NCBI GenBank assembly: GCA_019635955.1
Contig: JAHBYL010000017.1
Location: 1-58,255, forward strand
Reading direction: 5' to 3'
Source: Parvibaculum sp.
GTDB taxonomy: Bacteria; Pseudomonadota; Alphaproteobacteria; Parvibaculales; Parvibaculaceae
DNA: 58,255 bases
Under the pieces are notes generated by a model. That model was not told where the DNA came from, made no database searches, and worked only from the letters and a program-made list of their open reading frames with translations. The position numbers and the translations under genes are program-made. How positions within the stretch are numbered: the first letter of the stretch is position 1; every line of letters begins with the position of its first letter. Of the stretch, positions 19,427 through 29,488 are shown one piece after another.

Positions 19427-19663
19427 ATGGATATGATGACACTGCCGGGGATGATCCTCCTCGCCGCGCTTGCCGCCGGGGGCGGCGATACGCAGATGAG
19501 CAAGCGGGAACCCGCCGGGCCTCAATACGCTCAGGGCGCCTGTACGCTTTCCGGCCAGTCCCGGGCGGGGGCCCGCAAAATCTGCTATTACGATTGCGGC
19601 GGGTTCACGCGCACGATGGCGATACCGCCGGCCAAGGTCTGCCCGCACCAGATGAAACGCTGA
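19427..19663 (+). CDS. Small exported Cys-containing protein, unknown function
   Basis: This 78-residue protein has an N-terminal hydrophobic segment (MDMMTLPGMILLAALAAGG) that looks like a short signal peptide or anchor. A polar region then contains four cysteines (ACTLSG, CYYDCGG, VCPH), suggesting disulfides in the periplasm. ATG 19427 follows a G-rich stretch (GGGGGGCG, 19417-19424); earlier in-frame GTG 19394 and ATG 19415 would spoil the signal peptide. It ends 5 bases before the TetR start, so the two may be co-transcribed. No function can be assigned. Confidence 0.6.
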   Translation: MDMMTLPGMILLAALAAGGGDTQMSKREPAGPQYAQGACTLSGQSRAGARKICYYDCGGFTRTMAIPPAKVCPHQMKR

Positions 19664-19668
19664 AGGAC

Positions 19669-20280
19669 ATGTCGACCGCGAAGAGTTCCCTTGCCGCCCA
19701 GAGGGCGGGCGCACCGGACAAGCGCGAGGCCATCGTGGCCGCCGCGCTCGATCTGTTTCGCCATTATGGCTACCGGCGCACCTCGATGGAGGATATTGCG
19801 CGGGCAGCCTCTGTGGCCAAGGGCACGCTCTATCTCTATTTCGAGAGCAAGGACCAGCTGTTCGACGCGATCTGCCGCTCTCTGGCCGATGGCGTGGCCC
19901 AGGGGCTTGCCGAGGCGGACGCCCTGAAGCTGCCGCTCGAGGAAAAGCTGCTGGCGCTGATGGATGCGAAGTTCGGCTTCGTCTACAGCCTGATCCTCTC
20001 GAGCCCGCATGCCTCGGAGCTCATCGAATCGAGCCACCAGCTCCCGAGCGCGCCCTTCGAGGAAGTCACGGCAGCGTTCCATGACGCCATTCTCCGCCTC
20101 GTCCGGCAGGGCGTCCGGAGCGGCGAACTGGACCCGAAGCGGGCCGGGCTGACGGAAAAGGAAGCCGCCGAGACGCTGATCGCGGCGGCCGTGGGCGCCG
20201 AAAAGGCGCCCGATGAGGCGACCTTCCGCAAGCAGCTGCGGGCGATTGTCCGACTGACGCTGCGCGGTCTCAGGCCCTGA
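19669..20280 (+). CDS. TetR/AcrR family transcriptional regulator
   Basis: The 203-residue protein has an N-terminal TetR helix-turn-helix: REAIVAAALDLFRHYGYRRTSMEDIARAASVAKGTLYLYFESKDQLF in full, covering about residues 20-66. The C-terminal ligand-binding half is helical and specific to this member. ATG 19669 has GAAGGA just upstream (19661-19666). It reads toward the groESL promoter but ends 50 bases before it. The ligand and target genes are unknown. Confidence 0.92.
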   Translation: MSTAKSSLAAQRAGAPDKREAIVAAALDLFRHYGYRRTSMEDIARAASVAKGTLYLYFESKDQLFDAICRSLADGVAQGLAEADALKLPLEEKLLALMDAKFGFVYSLILSSPHASELIESSHQLPSAPFEEVTAAFHDAILRLVRQGVRSGELDPKRAGLTEKEAAETLIAAAVGAEKAPDEATFRKQLRAIVRLTLRGLRP

Positions 20281-20330
20281 TCCCGCGCTGTTAACCTTTT
20301 GAGACAGGAAATTGAATCCTGCCCCGCTTC

Positions 20331-20359
20331 TTGACAGGACCGGGGGCACCTCCTATTTG
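20331..20359 (+). promoter_or_regulatory. Predicted sigma70-type promoter of groESL
   Basis: A perfect TTGACA at 20331-20336 is followed after 17 bases by TATTTG at 20354-20359. Transcription would start close to 20366, placing the CIRCE element in the early transcribed region, as in other HrcA-controlled groESL operons. Confidence 0.65.
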
Positions 20360-20370
20360 TGCGAGCGGGA

Positions 20371-20397
20371 TTGGCACTCGCCTGAGCCGAGTGCTAA
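20371..20397 (+). promoter_or_regulatory. CIRCE operator (HrcA binding site)
   Basis: TTGGCACTC at 20371-20379 and GAGTGCTAA at 20389-20397 form the 9-9-9 inverted repeat of CIRCE, differing from the consensus TTAGCACTC only at the third base. HrcA binds this to repress groESL until heat shock titrates GroEL away. hrcA is not in this window. Confidence 0.92.
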
Positions 20398-20460
20398 CAA
20401 CCTCAAAAATTCCAAGAATTTTCCGCATCTTAGCGGTTGGGACATTAGGAGAAACCAGAG

Positions 20461-20767
20461 ATGAAGTTCCGTCCTCTGCATGACCGCGTCGTGGTGCGCC
20501 GGGTCGAGGAAGAAGCCAAGACCGCCGGCGGCATCATCATTCCGGATACGGCGCAGGTGCCTCGCAGGGCGAAATCGTCGCGGTGGGCTCCGCGCCCGCG
20601 GCGAAGACGGGTCGTTGCGCTCGACGTCACAAGGTTGGCGACTGCGATCTTCGGCAAATGGTCGGGCACCGGAGGTCAAGATCGACGGCCAGACTCGCTC
20701 ATCATGAAAGAGAGCGACATCAGGTGTGCCTTCGAGGGCGGCGAAGAAGAAGGCCGCCGCCGAGTAA
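20461..20767 (+). pseudogene. groES: groES, disrupted by several frameshifts (sequence error or pseudogene)
   Basis: GroES is the 10-kDa lid of the GroEL chaperonin. The first 31 codons are perfect GroES (MKFRPLHDRVVVRRV, then AKTAGGIIIPDTA). The frame then shifts repeatedly: SQGEIVAVGS continues in another frame, VVALDV and IFGKWSGT return to the first, EVKIDGQ is in a third, LIMKESDI is back in the first, and the end resembles the usual Lys/Ala-rich tail in yet another frame with TAA at 20765-20767. I count at least four small indels within 300 bases. Each fragment keeps GroES sequence and normal codon use, which argues for sequencing error over old decay. It lies under an intact CIRCE promoter. 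Confidence 0.85.
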
Positions 20768-22497
<1,730 letters not shown>

Positions 22498-22525
22498 GTC
22501 CAGCCTCTCACCGAGAGACATGCGA

Positions 22526-22553
22526 AGGGCCGGTGGAAACACCGGCCCTTTTT
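22526..22553 (+). terminator. Rho-independent terminator of groESL
   Basis: A perfect 10-bp stem (AGGGCCGGTG at 22526-22535, CACCGGCCCT at 22540-22549) closes a GAAA tetraloop and is followed by TTTT. It sits 29 bases after the groEL stop. Confidence 0.9.
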
Positions 22554-22635
22554 CTCGCTCTGCGCGCCGAAAATTACTCTTTTCCCATAGAGCGGATGCG
22601 CTACAAATAACGCGAAGCCAGTCTCTGGGGGGAAC

Positions 22636-23744
22636 ATGACTGACTATCGCAATCCCTATGTTCAGGATGACGACCGCAGAACATCCAGGATCATCTACGG
22701 AGTCGCGGCAGCCCTGGTGGCCGTCGCCGTTGTGACGGTGCTTTATTTCGCCACCGCAGCACCTAAACCCGATGGGCTCTATCCGATACCGACAGAGGTC
22801 GTGGGGCGTCTTGATCAGGATCACCGGGACGTCGCGCGGCGCCTTGGTGCAGAACCTTGCAACCGGACGCTCGCGACGCGGCTGGCCAACAAGCTTCTCA
22901 ACAATTCGGAATATTCGGCGGCGCTGTCGTTTATCCGCAATACCGAGGCCGCATGCGGCCCCAATGAAGACCTCCTCCCGATCGTGTTTTTTCGCAAAAG
23001 GGTTCGTCCGATTTCGCCGGAGCGGAGGAAACCGCGAATATCCTGTTGGAAAAGCACCCTGGCTCGTCGCGCCTATACTCGTGGCGCGCTGAAGCGCGGC
23101 ATGGGCGCGGCGATCTCGACGGGGCGTATGAAGACCTCAGCCGGTCGATCTATCTCGTTTCCGATCCCGATCGCGTGAACCCGGTGGGTGTGGAGCAGCT
23201 TGCAAAACTTGCCGCCGAGGCTGGACGGCCGTGTGAAGCGATCGCTGTCATGCGCGACTTCACCGTGACGTACCCGGAAAAGTGGAAAATGCCCGCCGCG
23301 CGGACGATGATGGAGAAGTGGCGGAAGGACGGCTCATGCCCTCCACCATTTGGAAGCGGCAGCGCATCGATGAAGTACAGTCCGTCAGCAAAGAGCATTC
23401 TCATGCCTGTGACGGTCAATGGCGTGACGGGCCGATTTATCGTCGATACAGGAGCCTCAAGAACAGTTCTGACACGGGCTTTCGCAGCCAAAGCAAAAGT
23501 GGAAGCTACCGAAGACGAAGGAGCGACCGTCACCACTGCGAATGGCGAGGTGTGGCAGATGGGCGGCCGTGCCGGTCACATGGCCCTAGGGGGTGCAGAG
23601 GCGCGCGATGTCCAGATATTTGTTCAGCAGGAAAATCAGACCGGCTTCGGCGAGGGTATCGACGGACTTCTCGGACTTTCCTTCCTTGGCAATTTCAAGG
23701 TCACTATCGGTGAAGGGTCGCTCAGCCTGACACCCTCTCAGTGA
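22636..23744 (+). pseudogene. Membrane-anchored retropepsin-like aspartic protease, frameshifted
   Basis: The frame from ATG 22636 (after GGGGGG) encodes a short cytoplasmic end, one membrane helix (about residues 20-42) and a helical repeat-like region up to LLPIVFF near 22990. The downstream half is in another frame and carries a clan-AA aspartic protease domain: LMPVTVNG, FIVDTGASRTVLT (catalytic Asp-Thr-Gly) and GIDGLLGLSFLGNF. Removing one T from the T6 run at 22987-22992 and one A from the A4 run at 22996-22999 restores a single frame of 368 codons reading FFAKGSSDFAGAEE. That fits homopolymer error in the same patch as groESL. The family is periplasmic; the substrate is unknown. Confidence 0.75.
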
Positions 23745-23892
23745 AGCTCCCTTCCCAACCCGCGGACACGAAGCTGTCGGTCAAGCGCATCACTTTTCGT
23801 TGAAGTGACGTCGCGGCAAAGGCTCCGTGGCCGCTGACGGCGCGGATCTGTCCAGCTACACTCCCCTCAAACGCAATTCGGGAGGACGGCAG

Positions 23893-25074
23893 ATGGATTT
23901 CTCTTTCTCGGCGAAGGACGAGGAGTTCCGCATGAAGGTGCGGGATTTCTTCGAGCATGAATATCCGCGCGACATCATAGAGAAGATGGCAAGCGGCGCC
24001 TCGCCCTCGAAGGAAGATTATCAGCGTTCCGAGCGCGCGATGGCGGCGAAGGGCTGGCTTGCCGTTAACTGGCCGAAGGGCGATGGCGGCACGGGCTGGA
24101 GCGCGAACGAGAAATATATCTTCGACGAGGAACTGGAGCGGGCGGGCGCGCTCAATGTCGTGCCGATGGGGCTCCTCTATGTCGGGCCGGTGATCTATAC
24201 CTTCGGCACCGAAGAGCAGAAGAAGCGATTTCTGCCCGGCATCCTGAACAGCACGACATTCTGGGCGCAGGGTTATTCGGAGCCGGGTTCGGGCTCGGAC
24301 CTCGCCTCGCTGCAATGCTCTGCTGTGCCGGACGACGACGACTATATCGTCAATGGCACCAAGATCTGGACAAGCCTCGGCCAGCATGCGGACTGGATTT
24401 TCTGCCTCCTACGGACAAGCCAGGAGGAGAAGAAGCAGGAGGGCATCACCTTCTTGCTTATCGACATGAAAACGCCGGGCATCACCGTCAATCCGATCAT
24501 CACCATCGACGGCAAGCACTCGCTGAACAGCGTCACCTTCGACAATGTGCGCGTGCCGAAGGGAAACCGCATCGGGGAGGAAGGCAAGGGCTGGACCTAT
24601 GCCAATTATCTCCTCGGCCATGAGCGCACGTCCTACGCGCATGTCGCGGGCAAGCGGAAGCAGCTCGGCAACATCCGCAAAGCCGCGAAGGAGCGCGATC
24701 TTCTTACCGATCCGGCATTCGTGGAGAAGCTCTCCTCGCTCGAGGCGCGCCTCGATGCGCTGGAGATCACGGTGCTCCGGACGCTTTCCTCAGTCGCGGA
24801 GGGCGGCGCGCCGGGGAACGAATCCTCGATCCTCAAGATCATCGCGACCGAGCTTGCGCAGGACATAACGGAGCTCGGCATGGAGGCCTATGGCCCCTAT
24901 ATGCAACCGGCCTATCCGGATTCCGTCGCGCCGGCCTGGACCGGCAACACGGCGCTTCCCTCAGGCGCCGCGCCGTCCGTCGCCGCCTATCTCGGCGCCC
25001 GCGCGCAGTCGATCTATGGCGGGTCCAACGAGATCCAGAAGAACATCATCGCGAAGCGCATTCTGGGACTTTGA
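23893..25074 (+). CDS. Acyl-CoA dehydrogenase
   Basis: The 393-residue flavoprotein shows family motifs: WAQGYSEPGSGSDLASLQ (FAD/substrate loop), IVNGTKIWTSLGQHADW, NSVTFDNVRVP, and the C-terminal QSIYGGSNEIQKNIIAKRILGL. It oxidises acyl-CoA thioesters at the alpha-beta bond and passes electrons to ETF. The position that holds the catalytic base in medium-chain enzymes lies in the usual C-terminal part, but long-chain and branched-chain classes differ, so chain-length preference is not called. ATG 23893 follows GGGAGGA (23880-23886). The frame is open further upstream, but that part lacks homology. Confidence 0.9.
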   Translation: MDFSFSAKDEEFRMKVRDFFEHEYPRDIIEKMASGASPSKEDYQRSERAMAAKGWLAVNWPKGDGGTGWSANEKYIFDEELERAGALNVVPMGLLYVGPVIYTFGTEEQKKRFLPGILNSTTFWAQGYSEPGSGSDLASLQCSAVPDDDDYIVNGTKIWTSLGQHADWIFCLLRTSQEEKKQEGITFLLIDMKTPGITVNPIITIDGKHSLNSVTFDNVRVPKGNRIGEEGKGWTYANYLLGHERTSYAHVAGKRKQLGNIRKAAKERDLLTDPAFVEKLSSLEARLDALEITVLRTLSSVAEGGAPGNESSILKIIATELAQDITELGMEAYGPYMQPAYPDSVAPAWTGNTALPSGAAPSVAAYLGARAQSIYGGSNEIQKNIIAKRILGL

Positions 25075-25089
25075 CGAGGGAATTGACTC

Positions 25090-25130
25090 GCGGCCGGAAA
25101 CGGGGCTCTACTCTCCCTGTTTCCGGTCGC
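25090..25130 (+). terminator. Strong GC-rich hairpin after the acyl-CoA dehydrogenase gene
   Basis: The arms 25090-25105 and 25115-25130 pair over 16 positions with two non-Watson-Crick pairs and a 9-base loop. No T tract follows, so a classical intrinsic terminator is not certain. It lies directly between the acyl-CoA dehydrogenase stop and the ZTP riboswitch and may separate the two transcripts or stabilise the upstream mRNA 3' end. Confidence 0.45.
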
Positions 25131-25135
25131 ACATA

Positions 25136-25216
25136 TCCTCCGCGCGACTGGCGAAATCAGATGGGTCACCATCGGGGAGCGCGGAGACTGGTCTTTCGAG
25201 CCGATCGCCTGGGCAG
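25136..25216 (+). ncRNA. ZTP (pfl) riboswitch upstream of glyA
   Basis: The sequence contains the pfl-motif landmarks in order: CGCGCGACTGGCG at 25141-25153, a GATGGGTCACCATC hairpin, GGGGAGCGCGGA at 25174-25185, and GCCGATCGCCTGGGCA at 25200-25215. The last is the highly conserved 3' subdomain that forms the pseudoknot and ligand pocket. ZTP riboswitches sense ZMP/ZTP, which build up when 10-formyl-THF is low, and turn on one-carbon genes; glyA is a known target. A terminator overlaps the 3' end of the aptamer, implying a transcriptional ON switch. Confidence 0.88.
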
Positions 25217-25248
25217 CACTTCAAGATGCTGGCCGGGCGTTTTTGTTT
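25206..25248 (+). terminator. Expression-platform terminator of the ZTP riboswitch
   Basis: CGCCTGGGCAGCA at 25206-25218 pairs with TGCTGGCCGGGCG at 25227-25239 (12 of 13 positions, one G-T) across an 8-base loop, followed by TTTTTGTTTT. The left arm contains the CCTGGGCA that the ligand-bound aptamer needs, so aptamer and terminator are mutually exclusive. Confidence 0.85.
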
Positions 25249-25267
25249 TGGCTCGAAGGAGGCTCAG

Positions 25268-26530
25268 ATGCCCACATCCGATCAACGTGCGCAGCTTGCG
25301 CAGTGCGACCATGAAATCTTCCTCGCATTGAAGGGGGAGGAAGCCCGCCAGCGCGCCGGGCTCGAACTCATCCCGTCGGAGAATTACGCCTTTCCCGAAG
25401 TGCTGACGCTGCTCGGCTCCGCCTTCACGAACAAATATTCGGAAGGCTATCCGGGACGGCGGTACTATGGCGGGCAGGAACATACCGACCGCATCGAAAC
25501 ATTGGCCCGCGACCGGGCGAAAGCACTCTTCCGGGCGGAACATGCGAATGTGCAGCCGCTTTCCGGCTCGCCGATGAACCAGGCGGTCTATCTCGGCCTG
25601 CTGGAGCCCGGCGACACGATCCTGGCGATGGATCTCAGCCATGGCGGGCATCTGACGCATGGCGCGCCGGTCTCGCATATGGGCCGGCTCTTCAATTTCG
25701 TGCGCTACAAGACCGATCCATCGTCCGGCGCCATCGATTTCGACCAGCTCCGTGCGGTTGCGCGGGAAGCGAAGCCGAAGCTCGTCGTCTGTGGCTATTC
25801 CTCCTATCCACGCGACTATGACTATGCGGATTTCAAGCGCGTGGCAGACGAGGTTGGCGCGCTGACGATGGCGGATGTCAGCCATATCGGCGGGCTCATC
25901 GCGGCCAATGTCATGCGCAATCCGCTGGACAGCGGTTTCGATGTGATGACGACGACCACACACAAATCGCTGCGCGGGCCGCGCGGGGGGCTCATTCTCT
26001 GCAAGGAGAGGTTCGCGAAAAAAATCGATGCTTCCGTCTTTCCCGGTCTTCAGGGCGGACCGCATATGAACCAGGTGGCAGCGGCCGCCGTGACGTTCCG
26101 CCTTGCCGCCCTCCCCTCCTTCCGCGCCTATGCCGAAGCGGTTCTCGCCAATGCGAAGGCGCTTGCGGCGGCGCTGATGGAACGTCAGGTGAAGCTCGTC
26201 ACCGGCGGCACGGACAACCATCTCCTCGTCATCGACACGATTCAGAGTTTCGGCATCGACGGGGCGGTGGCGCAGGAAGCGCTCGACCGGGTGGGGCTGA
26301 CCACCAACAAGCAGGTGATCCCGGACGATCCGAACCCGCCGATGCGGCCTTCCGGTCTTCGTCTCGGCACACCGGCGCCGACCGCGCGCGGCATGGGTGC
26401 GCCGGAAATGGCCGAGATCGGTGCGATCATCGCCGAGACGCTGGCCGCGAAGGGCGATCGCGAGGCGGAAGAGAAGCTCGCCGCCCGCACCAGGGCGCTG
26501 ACGGCGCGCTTTCCTGTGCCGGGGCTCTGA
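25268..26530 (+). CDS. glyA: Serine hydroxymethyltransferase
   Basis: GlyA interconverts serine and glycine with THF and 5,10-methylene-THF, feeding purine and folate metabolism. The 420-residue length is standard. Motifs seen are ELIPSENYAFPEVL, NKYSEGYPGRRYYGGQEH, DLSHGGHLTHGAPV, ADVSHIGGLIA, and TTTTHKSLRGPRGGLI with the PLP lysine. ATG 25268 follows GGAGG (25258-25262). It is controlled by a ZTP riboswitch, so expression should rise when one-carbon folates are short. A gene this size may be one of two glyA copies in some alphaproteobacteria. Confidence 0.96.
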   Translation: MPTSDQRAQLAQCDHEIFLALKGEEARQRAGLELIPSENYAFPEVLTLLGSAFTNKYSEGYPGRRYYGGQEHTDRIETLARDRAKALFRAEHANVQPLSGSPMNQAVYLGLLEPGDTILAMDLSHGGHLTHGAPVSHMGRLFNFVRYKTDPSSGAIDFDQLRAVAREAKPKLVVCGYSSYPRDYDYADFKRVADEVGALTMADVSHIGGLIAANVMRNPLDSGFDVMTTTTHKSLRGPRGGLILCKERFAKKIDASVFPGLQGGPHMNQVAAAAVTFRLAALPSFRAYAEAVLANAKALAAALMERQVKLVTGGTDNHLLVIDTIQSFGIDGAVAQEALDRVGLTTNKQVIPDDPNPPMRPSGLRLGTPAPTARGMGAPEMAEIGAIIAETLAAKGDREAEEKLAARTRALTARFPVPGL

Positions 26531-26532
26531 TC

Positions 26533-27333
26533 TCAGCCTTTCAGACGGTCCGCAATCGCCATGGCAGCAAGGGGATTGCGGACCTTCGCGCCCGAGATCA
26601 CATAGACAAACACGTCCTTGACGGGCACCTGTGCCTTCTTCGCGCCAACCGCGCCGATATCCTTCGGTACCTTGCCCTTAGCCCAGTCATTTGCGCGGGC
26701 CGCCCATGCATCGAGGGACTTCTTCGAATAGCCGAGCTTCTCCTTTTCGTCTGTGCCCATGATGCGGGCATAGACGAAGGGCGCCGTCACGTCGCCGATC
26801 TGCGTGTAGTCCGAGTCCGCCGCCGTCACCACGCCAACGCTGCGCTCCGTGACAAGATCGATGAAGTCCTTCGATTTGAAGCTGTCGTTGCGGACTTCCA
26901 CAGCGTGACGCAGCGCGACGCCATTGTGGCTTTCCGGCAGAAGATCAAGGAAGGCGGCGAAGTCGTCGGGATCGAATTTCTTGGTGCCCGCGAATTGCCA
27001 GTTGATGGGTCCGAGCTTTTCCTTCAGCTCCGTCACGCCGCTCTCGAAGAATTTTTCGACGGAGGGGCCTGCCTCGGCGAGCACACGGCGGTTGGTCGCA
27101 AAGCGCGGGCCCTTCAGCGAAAAGACGAAACCTTCCGGTGTCTCTGCATACCATTTGCGGAAGCTGTCCGGCTTTTGCGAGCCGTAATAGGTGCCATTGA
27201 TCTCGATGGTAGCGAGCTTCGATGCCGCATACTCAAGTTCGCGCTTCTGCGCGAGGCCATCGGGATAGAAGGTGCCGCGCCAGGGCTCGAAGACCCAGCC
27301 GCCGATACCCACCCGGATCGCTGCTTCCGCCAT
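26533..27333 (-). CDS. DUF72 family protein
   Basis: The 266-residue protein matches the DUF72 (YecE-like) family, which has a TIM-barrel fold and no settled function. It shows the N-terminal RVGIGGWVFEPWRGTFYP, then TIEINGTYYGSQKPDSFRKW, FVFSLKGPRFATN, and VEVRNDSF. ATG 27333 is preferred to the upstream in-frame ATG because the protein-like sequence starts with MAEAAIRVGIGG and GGGAGA precedes it. It converges on glyA with 2 bases between the genes. Confidence 0.87.
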   Translation of the reverse strand: MAEAAIRVGIGGWVFEPWRGTFYPDGLAQKRELEYAASKLATIEINGTYYGSQKPDSFRKWYAETPEGFVFSLKGPRFATNRRVLAEAGPSVEKFFESGVTELKEKLGPINWQFAGTKKFDPDDFAAFLDLLPESHNGVALRHAVEVRNDSFKSKDFIDLVTERSVGVVTAADSDYTQIGDVTAPFVYARIMGTDEKEKLGYSKKSLDAWAARANDWAKGKVPKDIGAVGAKKAQVPVKDVFVYVISGAKVRNPLAAMAIADRLKG

Positions 27334-27425
27334 GCCGCCTGTCTCCCGGAATGCGCCGCAAACCGGCGCGACCGGGACTCTAGGAAGCGCATTTCCGCAC
27401 GGCAAGCCGGAAACGGACGCCGCAT

Positions 27426-28046
27426 TCAGCTTTCGAGCAGGCTCTCGAGTTCACGGCGCATCATGGCACGGTATTCGGTAATGAGGCGGTCGCCCTGCTT
27501 TCGTTCCACCGCGATGGCGAGGCGGACCGCTGCGCCGGAGAGCTGCATCAGCAGGAAGGATGCAGCTTCGAGCCGCGCATGATCGCGCTTCGCTACCAGA
27601 TGTTTCAGTGCATCAAAGAACAGCTTCGCATTCTCGCGGCTGTCTTCGATGTCGAGTTCCTGCAGCGCCTTGTCGGACTGCGTGCCCGACCAGATGTCGC
27701 GCGTGACTGGCTCGTCGAGGAAGAGATCGTAATATCCCTTGAGCAGCGCATCGACGCGTGCAAGCGCATCCTCGCGGTCGCTCACATTCTTGAAGCTCGC
27801 CGCCAGCCCCTGCCTCACGCGCTCCATCACGGCGAGGGCGAGCGTCCGCAGGATTGCAGGCTTGTCCGGGAAATATTGATAGAGCGAGCCGATGGGCACG
27901 CCCGCGCGCTCGGCTAGCTCCGTCATGCGCATGGCGTCGCTCCCCGTCTCGGCGATCATTTCCGTGGCGGCGGCGAGTATCCGCTCCACGCGCTCGCGGG
28001 CGCGGGCCTGTGTCGGCTTGCGGCGCAGGACGGCCGGATCGCTCAT
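27426..28046 (-). CDS. TetR/AcrR family regulator, divergent from FMO-SDR operon
   Basis: The 206-residue protein has a TetR DNA-binding domain (RVERILAAATEMIAETG, then AMRMTELAERAGVPIGSLYQYFPDKPAIL) and a helical ligand domain. It is divergent from the flavin monooxygenase gene with 92 bases between, which suggests it represses that operon and itself. A small palindrome, TCACA-AA-TGTGA, lies at 28100-28111 in the shared region. The inducer is likely a substrate or product of the monooxygenase, by inference. Confidence 0.9.
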   Translation of the reverse strand: MSDPAVLRRKPTQARARERVERILAAATEMIAETGSDAMRMTELAERAGVPIGSLYQYFPDKPAILRTLALAVMERVRQGLAASFKNVSDREDALARVDALLKGYYDLFLDEPVTRDIWSGTQSDKALQELDIEDSRENAKLFFDALKHLVAKRDHARLEAASFLLMQLSGAAVRLAIAVERKQGDRLITEYRAMMRRELESLLES

Positions 28047-28099
28047 GGGGTCTCCCTATCTTTCCTCTTGCGCCGAAAAATATGAGGGTTTATCACTTA

Positions 28100-28111
28100 T
28101 CACAAATGTGA
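28100..28111. promoter_or_regulatory. Candidate TetR operator in the TetR-FMO intergenic region
   Basis: The perfect palindrome TCACAAATGTGA lies in the AT-rich gap between the divergent TetR and FMO genes, 28-39 bases before the FMO start. It is short for a TetR operator, and the flanks TTATCAC and GTGAGGATTATTCAC extend it only partly. Confidence 0.4.
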
Positions 28112-28138
28112 GGATTATTCACTTTATAGACGGAGCGA

Positions 28139-29488
28139 ATGATGAGCGGGATCGGGCGCGTATGCGTGGTGGGCGGCGGGCCGGCGGGGCTCAGCCTTGC
28201 GCGGACATTCCTGCGCCATGGCATTCCCTTCGATGTCTATGAGCGGCATTCGGATGTGGGCGGGCTCTGGGACCGGTCCAATCCCGGCTCACCGGTCTAT
28301 GACTCGGCGCATTTCATCTCGTCCAAGACCCAGTCGCATTATCACGACTTCCCGATGCCGGAGGACTATCCGGACTACCCGTCCGGAAAACAGATTCACC
28401 GTTATATGCAGGGTTTCGCGGATGCCTATGGGCTGAAGCGCCATATCCGCTTCGATACCTCTGTCGAGAAAGCGGAACTGCAAAAGGACGGAAGCTGGCA
28501 GGTGATGCTGTCGACGGGCGAGACGAAGCTCTATGCGGCGCTTGTCTGTGCGAACGGCACCAACTGGCATCCGGTAATGCCGGAATATCCGGGCGGGTTT
28601 ACCGGCGAGATGCGTCATGCGGTCACCTTCCGCTCAATGGACGAGTTCAAGGGCAAGCGTGTGCTTGTCATCGGCGCGGGGAACTCCGGTTGCGACATTG
28701 CCTCCGACGCGGCCAAGGCGGCGGATGCGGCCTTCATCAGCCTCCGGCGCGGCTATCACTTCCTGCCGAAGCATCTGTTCGGCATTCCGGCGGATGTCTT
28801 TGCGCATGAGGGCCCGCATCTGCCGATGTGGCTGACGCAGCGCATATTCGGCGTCATCCTGCGCATCCTGAATGGCGACATCACGCGGCTCGGGTTGCAG
28901 AAGCCGGACCACCGCCTGTTCGAGAGCCATCCCATTCTCAATACGCAGCTGCTTCACTATCTCGGCCATGGCGACATCAAGGCGAAGCCGGACGTCGCGC
29001 GCTTCGAGGGGAAGACGGTCCGCTTCAAGGACGGCACGTCGGAGGAAATCGACCTGGTGCTTTGCGCCACGGGCTATACATGGCGCGTACCATATGTGGA
29101 CCCTGCCCTGTTCGACTGGAAAGAAGGGCGGCCCGATCTCTACATGAATCTCTTCAGCCGCAGGAATCCGACGCTTTATGCACTCGGCTTCATGGAAACG
29201 AATGGCGGCGCCTACAAGCTTTTCGACGAGATGGCCGATCTCATCGCCCGCACGATCCTCGCCCGCACGACGGACAATGCCGGCGCGCTCGACGCACTCA
29301 TCGCAAGCGACCGGCCGGACCTTTCCGGCGGCATCAAGTTCGTCGGCTCGGCGCGGCATGCGACCTATGTCGAGATCGACGCCTATCGCGCTCATATGAA
29401 AAAACTCCGCAAGCGCTTCGGCTGGGCGGACCTCACGCCCGGATGTTTCGACGCCCTGCGGAGCGATACCACGAAGGCGGCCGCATGA
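28139..29488 (+). CDS. Flavin-containing monooxygenase (FMO type)
   Basis: The 449-residue class B flavoprotein has the FAD-binding VVGGGPAGLSLARTF, the FMO fingerprint FxGxxxHxxxF (FTGEMRHAVTF), the NADPH-binding VLVIGAGNSGCDIASD, and CATGYTWRVPY near the C terminus. FMOs oxygenate N, S or ketone substrates with NADPH and O2. Alternative starts are ATG 28139 and ATG 28142, with GGAG at 28132-28135. The gene overlaps the SDR gene by 4 bases (ATGA), so the two enzymes probably act on one pathway. Divergent TetR control is likely. Confidence 0.88.
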   Translation: MMSGIGRVCVVGGGPAGLSLARTFLRHGIPFDVYERHSDVGGLWDRSNPGSPVYDSAHFISSKTQSHYHDFPMPEDYPDYPSGKQIHRYMQGFADAYGLKRHIRFDTSVEKAELQKDGSWQVMLSTGETKLYAALVCANGTNWHPVMPEYPGGFTGEMRHAVTFRSMDEFKGKRVLVIGAGNSGCDIASDAAKAADAAFISLRRGYHFLPKHLFGIPADVFAHEGPHLPMWLTQRIFGVILRILNGDITRLGLQKPDHRLFESHPILNTQLLHYLGHGDIKAKPDVARFEGKTVRFKDGTSEEIDLVLCATGYTWRVPYVDPALFDWKEGRPDLYMNLFSRRNPTLYALGFMETNGGAYKLFDEMADLIARTILARTTDNAGALDALIASDRPDLSGGIKFVGSARHATYVEIDAYRAHMKKLRKRFGWADLTPGCFDALRSDTTKAAA

